From positions 1,178,001 to 1,242,000 of the forward strand of contig JBAJFE010000037.1 in the NCBI GenBank assembly GCA_037903355.1: a stretch of 64,000 bases of DNA, written 5' to 3'. Position numbers and translations under genes: made by a program. Of this stretch, positions 37,152 through 50,175 are shown piece after piece. The notes beneath the pieces were generated by a model. That model ran no database searches. It was not told where the DNA came from and worked only from the letters and a program-made list of their open reading frames with translations. Within the stretch, counting starts at the first letter, position 1; every line of letters begins with the position of its first letter. The DNA comes from Trichuris trichiura (Eukaryota; Nematoda; Enoplea; Trichinellida; Trichuridae).

Positions 37152-40100
37152 ATGAACTCCAAGAAGTGTTCCAACGAAGAGGAAGCGCTTGAAACGTTAG
37201 CCTTTGAAACGGCTCGTTACTTCTTCAACGTATGCGACGACGAATCAAAGGGATATTTGTCAAAGAGTGATATGTGTCGATTGCTAAAGAACGATATGTG
37301 CAATCTGTCAGCTGACGAACTGGAAATGGTATTCGACAGTCTGGATCAGGACCATAATGGAAAGTTAACAATGGAAGAATTTATTCGCGGTTTCGGTAAA
37401 TGCCGCACGATTTTGCGTGCCAATTAACATTGGCAATGTCAAAATTTCTTAGGCTCATTCGTCAAGTCAGCTCACCCAGAAATGCTTCATTTGATCGAAC
37501 AGCGTCGATCCAGCAGAGAAGTCAACGACAGCAACAGACAAGCAAATGGATCGTCCAATGATGAATACAACAAATTTTTGTCTCGCTTAGGAGCCAAAGA
37601 TATTATAGGCGAGTAAGTAAACGACCGCACTTCCATTTCGTCTTGAACGATAAATTCTTCTCTTTGCAGCACAAGCGCGGAATACATATGGCATTGCCTG
37701 CGGAGAGAGCCAACTTTGTTGCGCCAATTTGAAAACATGCTGGAAACTCTTGGCAGCGAAATCAAGCGAGTACGCGACTTGGCGGCAAAGTACAAAAGCG
37801 ACCAAGCCGCTGAAGTTGATCAACTGTACGCTGACTTGGAGCAGCAAGTCAAGCAAGAAACTGAACGATACATACGAACAGTAATAAAAACAACCATTTA
37901 CATCGCTGCCGCCAGAGAAGACAAGTATTTTTAGGAGCAGGAAAAATTGAAAAAAATAAAATGGTCGATGGAAGCGGAGATTGAAAACAAAAAAATGGAA
38001 TTCCAAGAACTCAGCCAAAAATACGCCACCGTAAGTGTTTTACTCGCTTAATCGGCCTGCCTTAAACACGGCGGCAAACCTTGTAGATTGAAAGCAAATT
38101 GGAAGACGCTTTATACGACAAGGAAAAAACGCAAGCATTCATGGACAAGCTAAGAAAGGTTAGTTTTACAATGCTAACAATCGTAAGCACGAAATGCATG
38201 CGGCATTAAGGAAAACATTCTTACTCGCTTTGTTCTCATTCTTTTACTAGGAACAAAACGAGCAATAAGAAAATTATTATACATGTAGTAACATTAATTG
38301 ATTTATTTTAGTTCCGAACTATTAGCTTGACAACACGTTATTTTTTGTTTATTGTTACGAAGGATCCTTTCGATGCTTCTACTTACGTGTTTATTTTATC
38401 TAGCACGTTTATTAAAAATGAATAAGGCAGTACTTAACATACACTACTTGCTTACTATATAATGGCAAGGAACTGCTGACCTCTTAAGCGGATGTCACTT
38501 GTTTCTACGGATGAATGGCTCCTATAGTTTATCCACTAAAAAGGGGAATACAGTTTGAAATAATGAATGTAATGATAATGTGAATTCAGGAGAGAGATAT
38601 GCTGTCGGAGCAAAGAGAAGTTTTGGAAGACGAGCTTCGAAAGTCACGCTTGGAGGCTAGTGAATTAAGCAACTACTTAGAGCGAGTGCAAAGAGAAGTG
38701 AGAGACGAAAGAAAAAGGCGCGCAATGTCGGCGTGGAATGTAAACGAAGAAGCCGCCGGAGAAAGAGAAGCTCTGCTAAGACAGCTTGAAGCATTACGGT
38801 AAGGAAACACTGAAAAATAGGAACAATACTTTACAATTCGTGCCTTTTCAAAAATGCGAAAATCTTATTGCAAGAGCAAAATGTAATAATAGCAGCTCGC
38901 GTTTCAATACAGAATAATAGCTGCAGCCATGTAGGCCTCGGGCTTGTCAGATAACAGGTAAATACTGAAAGGCGTTTGTTCAAATAATTACGGAATAAAG
39001 AAAAGATGGAGAATGAAATGAAAAAATGTTGTCCTTTCAGGTCGGAAAATATAAAACTTCTGGACGAGATAGATGCGTCGGTAGCATTGACCGAATGTCT
39101 CTAAATGGACACTGTTAATAAGGAAACCTTATAGCGTCACTCCGGAGCAGCCTCATTGTCTACCTCGCCTATGGGATCGGCTAAGCAGATGAACTTGTAC
39201 AGGGAATCGCGAGACTCCTCAGGGTTTGCATTGACAATATGTTAGCTTATTTTACTTGGATGTTTAGAACGCAAAAACTTCGAGACATACCTTACTGTCA
39301 ACTGGAGCATAGCGCCAAGGATGGCCAGTTACATTCACTGCGGCGTGGGGATAGTACTACAATGGAGTCGGAACTTTGTACGCCGCAACCAATGGAAAAT
39401 GGGGCAAACTGGTACACCAGATAAAGCAGAATGTATTTATTCTCGGGTGAAGTCAACATGATTTAGCAGCGAAGGAAGTTATGGACCAATTTTGAATGGG
39501 CAAAAGAAAAATGTTCAAAACTTAGTAACATTATTACTGTACGGTTGTTGTTTACGTAGCAAGTCGATTTAAGAAAACAACAGACGGTGACGTTCCGGAT
39601 AGGATATTCAAAGTTGTAGTCGCTGGAGATTCTGGAGTTGGAAAAACTAGCTTTCTTGATCGTTTTACCAATGACCGGTTCGATCCGACCCATCAGTCCA
39701 CTATAGGTAAGCTGACCGCTTAACTAGTTGGATATTGCCTGCATGAACGGTTTGTGCTAGCAAAATTGTCTCATCGATCCTTGCAGGCATAGATTTTCAT
39801 TTGCGCGTATTGAAAGTGGAAGATCAACTGATAGGACTTCAATTGTGGGACACAGCCGGACAGGAAAGGTGTCAACAATTTTATTCCTCCTTTTCCAATG
39901 TAAGCGCTTCATTTTGTTCCGCAGATTTCGAAGCATTACGAAGCAGTACTTTCGAAAAGCCGACGCGGTTATTCTAATGTTCGACCTCACATCGGAACAG
40001 TCGTTTAAAAATGTTCGTCAATGGTTGTCAAGCGTTGAAGTGAGGTAGAGTTGTTTGTTCAAAAGTAGCCGATCTTTTTCTCCGTAGGAAGTAACGGACG

Positions 40101-40488
40101 AAAACTGCATTATTTGCATAATTGGAAATAAAACAGATCTACTGGAACAAGGTCACGCGAGGATGCACAGGGAAGAGTTCAAACCTGAAGAAGTTTTAAT
40201 GTTGCGTACATTTCTTAGGAAATACAGCGTATACATTGCTTAGGAATACCAAGGATTGTATTTCGAGGCAAGCGCGAAAACCGGTGATTCTGTACAAGAA
40301 GCCATGTATCAACTAGCCTTGTAAGTTTAAAAACTTTCTTGCCTAATAGAGATGTTATACTTTTTTTAAATCAAAGGCTCCTGAAGGATGCCAACGTCAG
40401 AAATACGGAAAACAACCTTCGTCTGGAGGAGCCGGTTAAACCAAAACGATCAAAATGCTGCGGTAAAAGTTCGAACAACACTAAGTAA
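37152..40488 (+). CDS. rsef-1: RSEF-1: EF-hand, coiled-coil and Rab GTPase protein (RASEF homologue)
   Basis: Fifteen in-phase exons (632 aa): 37152-37395, 37453-37612, 37670-37880, 37935-38030, 38087-38158, 38590-38798, 39041-39080, 39135-39223, 39268-39411, 39564-39706, 39787-39868, 39925-40039, 40088-40192, 40244-40320, 40377-40488. RASEF/Rab45-type proteins are large Rab GTPases in membrane traffic. The N terminus has a weak EF-hand ([13 protein letters not shown]) and a canonical one ([13 protein letters not shown]). A charged coiled coil follows (about residues 135-330), then a Ser-rich linker. The Rab domain starts near residue 425, with P-loop [20 protein letters not shown] and EASAK. 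The C terminus reads [11 protein letters not shown], so the cysteine pair is not terminal. Small exons 7-9 in the linker are the least certain. Confidence 0.92.
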
Positions 40489-41876
40489 TAAGAGGGCCAC
40501 TGGTATACGGTTTGCACATGGCAACAAAAACTTATGCTACAAGAAGCATCACTGTTCCAAGAAAGAGAAAGGAGCATAACCAATCATTTACAGCCGTTCT
40601 TGGTTGTAAACAGAATAAATGCTTATGTAATTACAGTTTTGATATAATATGTGATAAATATATACCAAAGAACCTTGGCCGGAGAAGCCAGGTTTCGTTA
40701 TCAATACGAAAGGTAAGGATGAAAACTTTAAAGCAATGGTTACTCGTCACGTTCAAACCGTTACGATATGTACTGTTCAAGGGTATGTTGTATTACTAAA
40801 ACTGCCCGTATATCACCTCTTAGGAGGTAAGTAACCTTCGTAAAGGCCGTGAAAAGCGAAAACGCCTAAACACTTGAGGAGTGCACACATTAACGAAACT
40901 AATTGCACCCACACAAACTTCATAAAGCGGTTGGACGAGAAACGCCGTTCGATATGACAAAAAAAATGTTAACAGATACAGAATGGATACTATGTTTTTT
41001 ATTTTCGTAATTTGATTACCGCTTAAGTAGTAATAAAACTCTAATCTCATGAAGAATTCAGCTGCTATATTGGTGCACGATATTTCTCCTCTTAATACGT
41101 TAAGTGATTACTAACGTTTTTAACCTTTTTTATAAGCCATGCGACATTGATCACAACGCGACTTTCGAACACAAAGCAACAATTTAAACGCGCATGCATA
41201 CAAGTAAGCTATTACTGTATCTAAGAAGATTTCCAAAAATAAGCTGTTATCTTACCTTTCGTTTGAACTGAAACAAAGATGGTCGCTCCAAAATAAAATT
41301 TGTGGCATCCCGTAAAGCTGCTAACTTCGTTTCAACGAGTTTTCTGCAAGCTTAGTTTTTCAAATCATGTCTACAGACTTTAAGAGCGCGCAGGTAACAA
41401 TGACTAATGCGTCGAGGCAGATATAGCTTTTGAGAATCGATATTGCCGTATTAAAACTTTTTGCCAGCACCCAATTTTATATTTTTTTAATATTAATTTC
41501 TTCAGAGTTGCAAGTTTCCTTCGAATTTTTTCCAGAATAATTTTTTCGGTTTTCGTGCTACAGAAAAAGGACAATATGTTCCTAAAAATTAGTCAAATTT
41601 ATTGCATTCGTGTTTAACCACGAAAATCCCTTGTCAAGATGGCCACAATGCCACCTACAGTAATCAGCGACGACCCTCCTTATTTTGTAACAACTGGGAA
41701 TGGATAGGCAGTTAGAAGTGCAACTATACGTTTTTTCTGGAACATTCCATATGTGCAGCAGCCAGCGAAAGGCCTCCTAACTTTATGCAGAAGCCGACAT
41801 GCTTATTTTTACTTGACAATCACTTGGGACGTCCAATATCGTTCGGCGAAACTGGATTTTTCTTTTTCTGAACGGA
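40489..41876. other. Intergenic rsef-1 / ints-5
   Basis: Holds the rsef-1 3' UTR, then AT-rich sequence. No exon or repeat is recognised. Several short open frames near 40.5-41.0 kb have no homology I know. Confidence 0.5.
40614..40619 (+). terminator. Candidate poly(A) signal of rsef-1
   Basis: AATAAA 126 nt after the rsef-1 stop codon; position and motif fit a nematode 3' end. Confidence 0.5.
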
Positions 41877-44800
41877 ATGAGTTCTCGCGCTGAGTTGTGC
41901 AAAGTAAGCATTTACGTTCCTTGATGCATTTTTTTTCCATTGACCGTTTTGGTTTTTAAGAGCCATTTTGTTAAATTCTTGTCCATTGCTGCCGTAAATA
42001 TCACTTCCCGTCCAGCAAATACAAGCCTTTGGTCCCAATACTCCTTCGACGAATTGACTGACTCTCCTATTTTTTTATTTAAGAACCTTCCCGGTTCTCG
42101 GTAAGTGAAGTTTCGATGTTCACTATAGGCGGGAGTTTGCGAGAATGTCTGTGTTGGCTTACTTTTAGCTCAGCGGTGCTCGAATACGTCGCCAATCTAA
42201 TACATGAGAATGTTGCTTTTTTTCTTCGCCGCGTGGAGAATCCAAATTTCAGTGAGCAGTTCGATTTTGCGTGATAATTTGTAAAAATTATCTTCCAGCG
42301 TACAAAGTCGGTTTTGTCGAAGAGGCCGTACAGGAACTTTGCAGCGCATTTGAAGATTTTGTTAGGCAACAATCATTTTTCATGAAAATCCTTTCTAAGG
42401 TTCGAACTCGAAACCTGAAGTGACCTGTTGGTTTTTGACTTACTTTCAGTGGGTTGTGGATAACTTAGCAGAGCTGAGCAAAAGCGGCCAGTCGCGAATC
42501 GGCATCAGCAGCGCTTCTCCTATGGAGCTTACGCGAATTTATACGACGTGTTCTTCCAGCAAGCGACTGCTCGATCTTCTTGGGTTTTGCGTTTCGCAAA
42601 CGCTGGAAAGTGACATTGAAAAATGCGTATCATTGTTACTGGACTTGTGGAACACATGCGGCAATTTTTGCGACTGGATAATGAAATATTTAAGGTTTTG
42701 TTTTCACACTTTTGTTGTAATTGCGTTCTGAGTTATTGTTGTTGTTGTTTTTAGTATCACGTTTCCCGATGACGCGCTAAAGCATTTGCTGAAAGTTGGT
42801 CTGAACGATTTTTGCACGTACGTTAGTGGGGTATTAGAAAATCTGCGCAGCGGCAATTCGGCTGCAGTTACCCAAGCACATGAACAATATTTGAAGGAAA
42901 AGTTGACAGCAATATCTTCCATGCTTGGCATGGCAGCTCGTCAGCAAAGCAGCGAATTCAGGCAGCTGATATCGTCCGTGTTCACAGTGAGTTGTCCGTT
43001 ACCTTTTCTAGCCGAACAGTCATTTGATTGTAATACTTTTTTGTAGGAATGCTGTCAGCCGTCGCACTCAAAGCGTCACATGTATTATGTTCCCTTTATC
43101 TTTCGTCTAATAGCAGCTAACTCCGACATTGCGAATGTCACTTTAGTGGAGTTAGTCCATTCAGGTTTGTAAATTGAAGTAACTAAAGGTTTACGAACCA
43201 CGTATTTTTTCCAGCAAATCTTGAAAATCTTAGCGTGTTGCGGAAAAGCTTACTTTCCGTTCCTGTTTGGGCTGCTACTGGTGAATCGAAGTACGCTGTG
43301 TGTTAGCCGAAATTGTTGTTGCAGTCCTAGTAATTTTTGTTTTAGTCTTACGGGAGCGTTCATCAACATTGCCGCTTCGTTGAATTCCGTAACGGCGTCT
43401 CAGGTTTATGATAAACTTCTAAATTTGGCCTTTGAAAGTCCGGCGACCGGTTAGTAAAGTTTTTGTTTCGTTTTTTCATTACACTGTTATAAAATGATTA
43501 TTGAACGATCACGCTTTTCAAATAAGCTTTATGTTTTGGTAAGGTGCGTAATTTCCCATTGCTTGAAACACTGGACGCTTTGTAATGTGATGGTACTTCA
43601 TTATCATGGTTACGGTAGGTCCGTTTAAATAAGCAGAAATACCGTAACCTTCGTAATGAAAACCTATGCGCAGGTTACAATGTATCCATATACTGAAATG
43701 CGATTACACTTCATTTTTGATCTTTGTTCACGGTTTTTCCTGTTTTTCGCTAGCTTTACGTACATAATTAAACAAAATGAAATGCTCTACAAACGAATAG
43801 ATGAGCAGTTGCTATTCATATTGAAGGTATCTTTATTACGGCTTCGAGACTTTATCTCACCGCTGAAGACAGGTCGCGAAAGACTTGAAAGCTCCGGAAA
43901 GAAAGAAGAAATCTTTTCTTTTTTTTTTTTACTTTAAGTCTTAACGGGAGAAGCCGTAATAAAGATACCTTCAATATGAAAACGCACACTCCCGTACCAA
44001 AGCACCAGGTTTTCGAGCAGTTGCTATTAGAGGAAATACAGAACGCAACTGAACGTGATGATACTTCATGATCAAGATTGCGGTGTGTCCGTTTGAATAA
44101 ATGTGAATACCGTGACAGTCATCATGCTTCTTGTAGCCGTCGTTGTGGCTGCCACGGTATTTACATTTATTTGTGTAATTTGATATATCTTATACCGAAA
44201 TGCGATTGTGCTTCATTTTTGGGTTTTGTTCACAGCCTTTCCTGTTCTTCATAAGCTTTATATCCGTAATTAAGCAAAAGAAGTGCCTTTTCAACGGATA
44301 GACAAGCGGGTGTTAATAGGGGAAGTACAGAATACGATTGAACTTTGACTTTGAGCTGTTGAAACGTTCTAGTTACGTCATCAGCGGCATGGAGGGCGTC
44401 TTCGTCAATTTTTCCGCCAAAGATGGGACAAAGTGCAGTGAGCTCCGCCGTAATGTTATTGTAATTTTGTGCAGCAGTAAAGCGGGTTGCCAGTTACATG
44501 AAGACGTATGCATCCTTTACAAAGCATGCTACATTCGGGTTGCATGCTTTTGTCTTCGTTTAGGTAAAATGTTGCAAAGTTGTTTTCAATGGAATCATTT
44601 TTAAATTGATTCGTCGGCTCCATTATGCCGATCGGCCTTAATCAAATCTTGATAACCTCTTCATGTAGGAATATTTGTCATTGAAAGTTGGCTTCTATTC
44701 GGCAGTTCTAGAAAATAAAGTGGTTTCCTTTCCCACTGAGTTTGAGAAGATAGGAACATGACGAGTCAACGTGAAGTGATCGTTGATAATAAAAGCGCAG

Positions 44801-47466
44801 CTATTGCTTTGACGAATTTAGTTTCTTCCGAGAATAGTAGAAATAGAAGAATGAGGAGCAGTTAAGATAACTGAAAAAGAAGCTGCCATAGTTAGGAGAG
44901 CGACAAGTGCATCAAAATTCAACTCTTGGACAGCGGGAAAGCACGAGAAGTAACAGCTAGCATGCAGCACATTTCCAGCTAAAATCATGATGAAAAATTC
45001 CAAACAAAACAGGCAAAACAGCTTTCCTCTTCTTTTTAATAAAAACAATTTAAAATACTTCGTTTTTCATGGCTAACGTAAGACGCAGAGCGTCTGAACG
45101 AGATCGAGCTTTTGTAAGTCGAAGAGCCAGAATGACTTTTTATTAGCATAGCGTTTTCTTTTTCTTCTGCTTATAATAGATTGTTTTTTCTAAGGTAGCG
45201 AGGAGTCGTTAGCTCACTTGCAAAAGCAGTGCGTCACGTTAACGGTAGGAAGCATTCGCCATTCTTTTAGCTTCTCACCATTTGTGTGCGGCCGTTGAAG
45301 GAAAGCAACTTGGACGCCATTTGTCTTAGTGTTCTCGAGCAGCCTGTCGTGGTTCTTTCCAAGTTTCCATTGCTGATGCGCATTGCGTCATGCCGACAGC
45401 TTCTTTTCAAGTCATTATTTTCCAGTAACGAACAGCGGTACGTTGCAGTACGTTTTCTTACCCAGCAGTGACTTCAGCACATTTTGTAGGCGCGTTTGTA
45501 TGTTTAAAGCTGTTTACCTGATATGCCTTATTAAAGGCCGTTTAACTACTGCTGAATATCTTGGATATATACTTTGCTTTGCCGAGACGGAAGAGCAGGT
45601 TGGATAAAGTGAATAATTAAATCAATTATCAAATAGCTTTTCTTTTAGTTGCATTTGTTCACGGAGTTGTGCGCTGTCACTGCCGGTTTACAATCGGATG
45701 CTTTGCATTGTCTAATCTCTGAACTTTCCTTCTATGTCGGCAAAGCATCAGAAATAGGCACATTTTCATGGAAGCGTTGCGCCGAGAACATACTGTCACT
45801 TTTAAAAGAGGAAAAGTCAATTGACCCCGATACGTCCGTCGATTTTGTCAGGTTCTGTTCAATCATATCTCCGACCATATCGGCCTATTCATCGGTTTTC
45901 AGAATGTCGGAAAATCTTTTGAAGAACTACAAACGCGTATTGGAGTACTTATTACCTCTGTACTTTATTCCCGACACTGAAGATGTTGTTTCGAATATTT
46001 TGGGAACGCTCGGTGTTCCCGGTCAGCAGCAGCCTGGAGAACTCGTGCAAATAGTGAAACTGTTTGTCGCTGCCATCTTTAACGTTATGCGCAAATTCGA
46101 CGATGATGGTATTGCTCATTCATTTGACTTTTTTCCATTGCGTACATTGAGTTAATTTAGTTCAACCGAATTTAATGAACGCCTGTGCCATAATGGGCAG
46201 TTGCGTCGTTGCACTCGTACTTGACCAGGAAGCATACGCAAAAGAAGTGCTCTTTCACTGCCTGCTTTCGTATGCGTTCGAAGATGACTCACCATTGCGC
46301 GTTGCTCCTAAAAAGGAGCTGTTGGAAAATGTCGATTGTTCCATTTTAAAGCAAAACTTACTTTTATCAGAATTGAAGTACCGCAATCGTAGCATTCACT
46401 GCGGAACACTTCGCCGTCGTCAGGTTGTACCTCATTTTCTTGGAAACAATACGGTAAGAATTTTAAATTTTTTTCTGACGCGTCATCGTTGTAAACATGC
46501 ACTGTCTTAGAGTGTTGTTGTGGCTAGACGACTTTGCTTTATTCACATAATTGATGAATTATGCCGATCGGCAGACTCGTCTGCTGGTGCTTTGTATGAT
46601 ATAACCATGTGCCATCGGTTGGCAGTGCTATTACTGGATACCGTATGCCCTGATCTGGTAGATGCACGTTATCATTGGGAAGATTGGACTTCCGCAAAAA
46701 TCAGTATTGAAAAGTGAGTCTTTAGAATTTTTTTTCAAGTGCACAATGTTTTTGTTTTTTCAAAGGTACATTAAGATAAGGAAGGTTGTTGACACGTGCC
46801 CTTTTGTTTACGACTTGATGCTCATTGCGGCCGAAGGTGAGCGTCAATTTGTTTACGCTACATTCAAGTTGCCCTTTTATAGCCTATCCTTGCCTTTGGT
46901 TTTGCCTGCCAATATTAAAAGCTCTTCTGGCAACCACAGTGGTGAGATTGGAAAGTGCGGCAAACAAATCGGATCCGATAAGTTCTGATGTCAGCGTAGC
47001 TTTAGACCGTTGGTTCTATTTGGCAGCAAAAGTTGTTGTTCTCTTCAGCGTTTACGATATCAGCATGAATGATTTTCAGGGTAGAATATTGCCGCAACAA
47101 TTGAGCAATGTGGTTGATGTTTGTCAACGCGTAACTAACATCGAAGCTTGCCATATAATGAGAGACGTTTGGCGTTATTTGAACGTATGGCATGTACGCG
47201 CTGAAATTGTTTAGTGATTGTTGCCATTGTAGGAACACGCGCCAAAGCTGTCAGAGCTTCAAGAGTATTACCAAAACATATTAAACAAAATAGATAATAT
47301 GGGACCTTTATCGGATAGTAATATCATTTAACAATATTAGGTAAATTGCTGAAAATTTCGCGTGATTTTAGGTGATCCAAATCCGTATCTGGTAAGCTTG
47401 CGATTGGTTATTCAAAAGAACATTGCAAAGCTGGGTTGTTTGCACCGAGGACTGTTCAGCGTGTAG
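41877..47466 (+). CDS. ints-5: Integrator complex subunit 5 (INTS5)
   Basis: INTS5 is a helical-repeat scaffold of Integrator, the nuclear complex that cleaves snRNA and paused mRNA transcripts. Exons: 41877-41903, 41961-42100, 42169-42251, 42299-42399, 42450-42694, 42755-42986, 43047-43164, 43215-43290, 43346 to about 43455, about 44385-44475, about 45271-45437, 45490-45598, 45649-46108, 46161-46453, 46511-46713, 46766-46836, 46883-47184, 47233-47317, 47372-47466. Blocks matching the human protein in order include NLPGSRSAVLEYV, VEEAVQELCSAFEDFV, LLKVGLNDFC, LAVLLLDTVCPD followed by IKIRKV, and the end NIAKLGCLHRGLFSV. The protein is alpha-helical throughout, about 950 aa. The two exons between 43.5 and 45.4 kb are provisional because the repeat-bearing intron obscures the borders. 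Confidence 0.88.
43584..44400. repeat. Two degenerate copies of the dispersed fold-back repeat in an ints-5 intron
   Basis: Copy 1 (about 43584-43845) and copy 2 (about 44057-44385) align in order: GTGATG(G/A)TACTTCAT, GTCCGTTT(A/G)AATAA, GAAATGCGATT, TTTTTCCTGTT-like, then AATTAA(A/G)CAAAA and a CTACAAACGAATAGATGAGC-like block. The latter parts also match the arm of the perfect inverted repeat at 32.8-33.2 kb. Copy 1 carries its own exact 29-bp inverted repeat (43817-43845 against 43950-43978, 104 nt apart). No coding capacity: non-autonomous, probably MITE-like. Confidence 0.7.
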
Positions 47467-50175
47467 AATTTCCCGTCCGACGTTTTGTCAATTGTGAATC
47501 CGTTGGATTGCAAGTGAGCATCTTTGCCATCTGCACTGACGACGCGCGGGCTATCGGCACTCCAGCCTTTACCAGTTGCAAAATACATGACCGTTTTCAC
47601 GGATAAGTGATTGTAAACGGCTTGCTGCCATGAAGTCGTCAACAATTGTTCAGCCTTTTGAACGCGGTTATGTAACGTTATTGTTTTTGTTAATTACTGT
47701 ACAACTGTTGCGTATTGTTTATGCAAAGTTTCAGCAGCAAGTTCAAACAAAGTTGTTCAGTTAGATAATTTTGTTTCTTGGCCAGAACGCGTGCTATCAA
47801 TAAGTTGTGCCCGCAAAGATCCTAACGAAAAGCATTGATAAAAACATCAGTCATCACGTGACATTTCGCAGGTACCACCAGTGACTAATATACGTTTAAT
47901 TGGTGCATTTTTTGCTTGCGAAGCCTTTATAAGTGTGAAGCGCGTATAACGTCGTCAGCTTTCCTGCAGTTTCATTCGTTCATGGGGGATTGGTTGTGTT
48001 GGTCACCTGCTGAGCATTTGCACTCCTAGTTTTGAGTAACGATTCCTTGAATAGTATGCATTCTAAGAAAAGCAGCCTTTTTTAAAATAAATAAGTATTC
48101 ACCTTTAGGAATTGCAATGTGCACGTAGTTCACAAGCTAATTCGATTTACAGTTTCGCAAAACTAAGTAATGCCCCATCTCTTTTGTAAGTTTACACTTT
48201 CAGAAGTGTGCCATATTAAAAGACCGAATCGTCGAGCTGTCTGATTTCAGATGAGTGACGTATGACGGAATGTAATGTTTATATGCCTACCCATAATTTA
48301 TGTTACTGTATAAATTGCGACTGTCATTGCTTTAAAGAGTTGTTGGTGTGTTGGAAGGATGTTGCTCCATGCGCGAAGCCTTTCTAAGCATTGTGTCTAC
48401 CGTGCTGCGATGTCCACCTTTAGAGTATGATCAACTATTGGTGGCTGTTGTTTGACTGGTTTTCTTTAGGTTTTCGGTGGTCCCAGTGTGCTGGCGCGTT
48501 GCGGATATGCGGTACGTTGTCCTTTTTCTCTCAGTTGCATAAACTGTGCACGTTTTTTTTACTTCTCTTCAAGTGATAAAATTCAAAAATTTTAAGCGCT
48601 AGTGTACGATTATGTTACCTTGAAGTTGAAATTTTTGTTTATCACTTGCCCTTGCTGTTGCGTACAGTCAGTTAGTCTACTTTTGCACAGAGTGAATAGC
48701 TGAAGTTTCATGACATTGTACGCGTGTAGAAACTGCGTTTTCAGACAATCATTTCTTTCTACTTTTATTAGCCTAGTAAAATTGGCATTCTGTTGCTAGA
48801 TTCTCCTTAAAAAATTGAACGGCTTCCTCATGTTAACCGCTTCAAAACTAGAAATAATTCGTGGTTTTCAGGTTTTGCTAGTTTCTCGAATCCGTAGTTA
48901 TGCTTTGCTTCACCTAAGATCGAGACAGCTCAGAAAACCCATTAATGCAACAGGGTCTTACTTTACCCAGAAACAAAAATAAAAGCTTAAATTGTACTGA
49001 TCGTTTCGTTGTTTGCATTTAGTTAAAGTGGTAGTATAAATGATATTCGTTGATCTGCGCAAACAGCAGTTTGAGCTTAAGACGTTGTGCGTTGCTAATA
49101 CTTTTTTATAGTGCCCTCGGCAATAAAGGTGTTTTTTACTATCTGTGATGCCGCGGCTTAAGCAGAATTCAGGTTAGTGTTACTGTAGGCGGATTGGATG
49201 ACGTAAAGTATTCGCAGGTTGTTTTGTTCGAAAAGGGCTTCTTTTGCACCAAAAAGGTGCTGTTACAGTTTTTTGTTAGTTATCCGGCTTGCGTTTTAAG
49301 TTATTTCGTAGGTCGCGAATAGTCCATAATGCAATTTCAGTTTCATTGAAAAGGCAAGACACCCGTTCAATAGAAAAGCAGTGACAGAACGCTTTCGGGA
49401 TCGTTTGTCAGCGTTTAAGTCAGTATTGTTTCATGCAGCCTGTTAATGGTTAGGTATAGGTGACTCCTGTCGAAAGCTGGCAAGACAACTGGTTCTGTCC
49501 GTACCGTCATTTTAATGTTTTCTGCGTCGGGAAGATCAAAGAGAAAGATTGCAGTCGCCATAACTCAAACACGGACAGAGACTTGGGGGTGAGTGACATG
49601 GCGAATGCAGTGCGCCCCCACAGCGACCAAAAAAGACAGTATGAATGCTAGCCTTTGACCTGCGTCACACGCACCCAACCACGAATAGGCGCTGTAAAAC
49701 GGTACTGCTTAATTCAAACGCTGAAGGTGAAACAGGTGATCTGACAGAAGATTCCGTTGTACTCCTTTTAGATTAAACTTTTGCATCGAACGGGTGCATT
49801 GCCGTAGTCGCACAATCATTTAACCTTATCTCAATTTTTAATCACTTTATTTGTACATTTTAAATTAGATTCCGACGTACGATGTTTTGCACAATGTTTC
49901 ATTTGTAATTTTTGGCTTTCCTAGTCGATTCTCCTTGTTTAATCTGGGCGCGTAGCAAATTAGCAGCAGTACAATTTTTTTGTGTTTTCCGCGCGAACAG
50001 TTTGCAGTTCATATTTAATATCTTTGCTTTGGATGATTGTTCGTAAGCAGAGCTTAAACTGGCAAATCGTTGTTTATAGTTGTTCTGCTACTTTAAACTT
50101 TTCCGTATTTTCGTGAATAGAGTCAGCCTGATGAGCACACGGACAATTTCACTTTAGTACAGTTCATTTTAGACA
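47467..50175. other. Intergenic ints-5 / fum-1 (2.7 kb)
   Basis: No gene recognised. A minus-strand frame of about 90 codons (47412-47680) overlaps the last ints-5 exon; it looks protein-like but has no ATG or usable acceptor at its 5' end. The right end should hold the fumarase promoter and a trans-splice acceptor. Confidence 0.5.

Noticed and set aside
42390..42425. GGTTCGAACTCG motif resembling a tRNA B box
   Set aside because: It lies at an ints-5 exon end and no acceptor stem, D arm or anticodon arm can be drawn around it.
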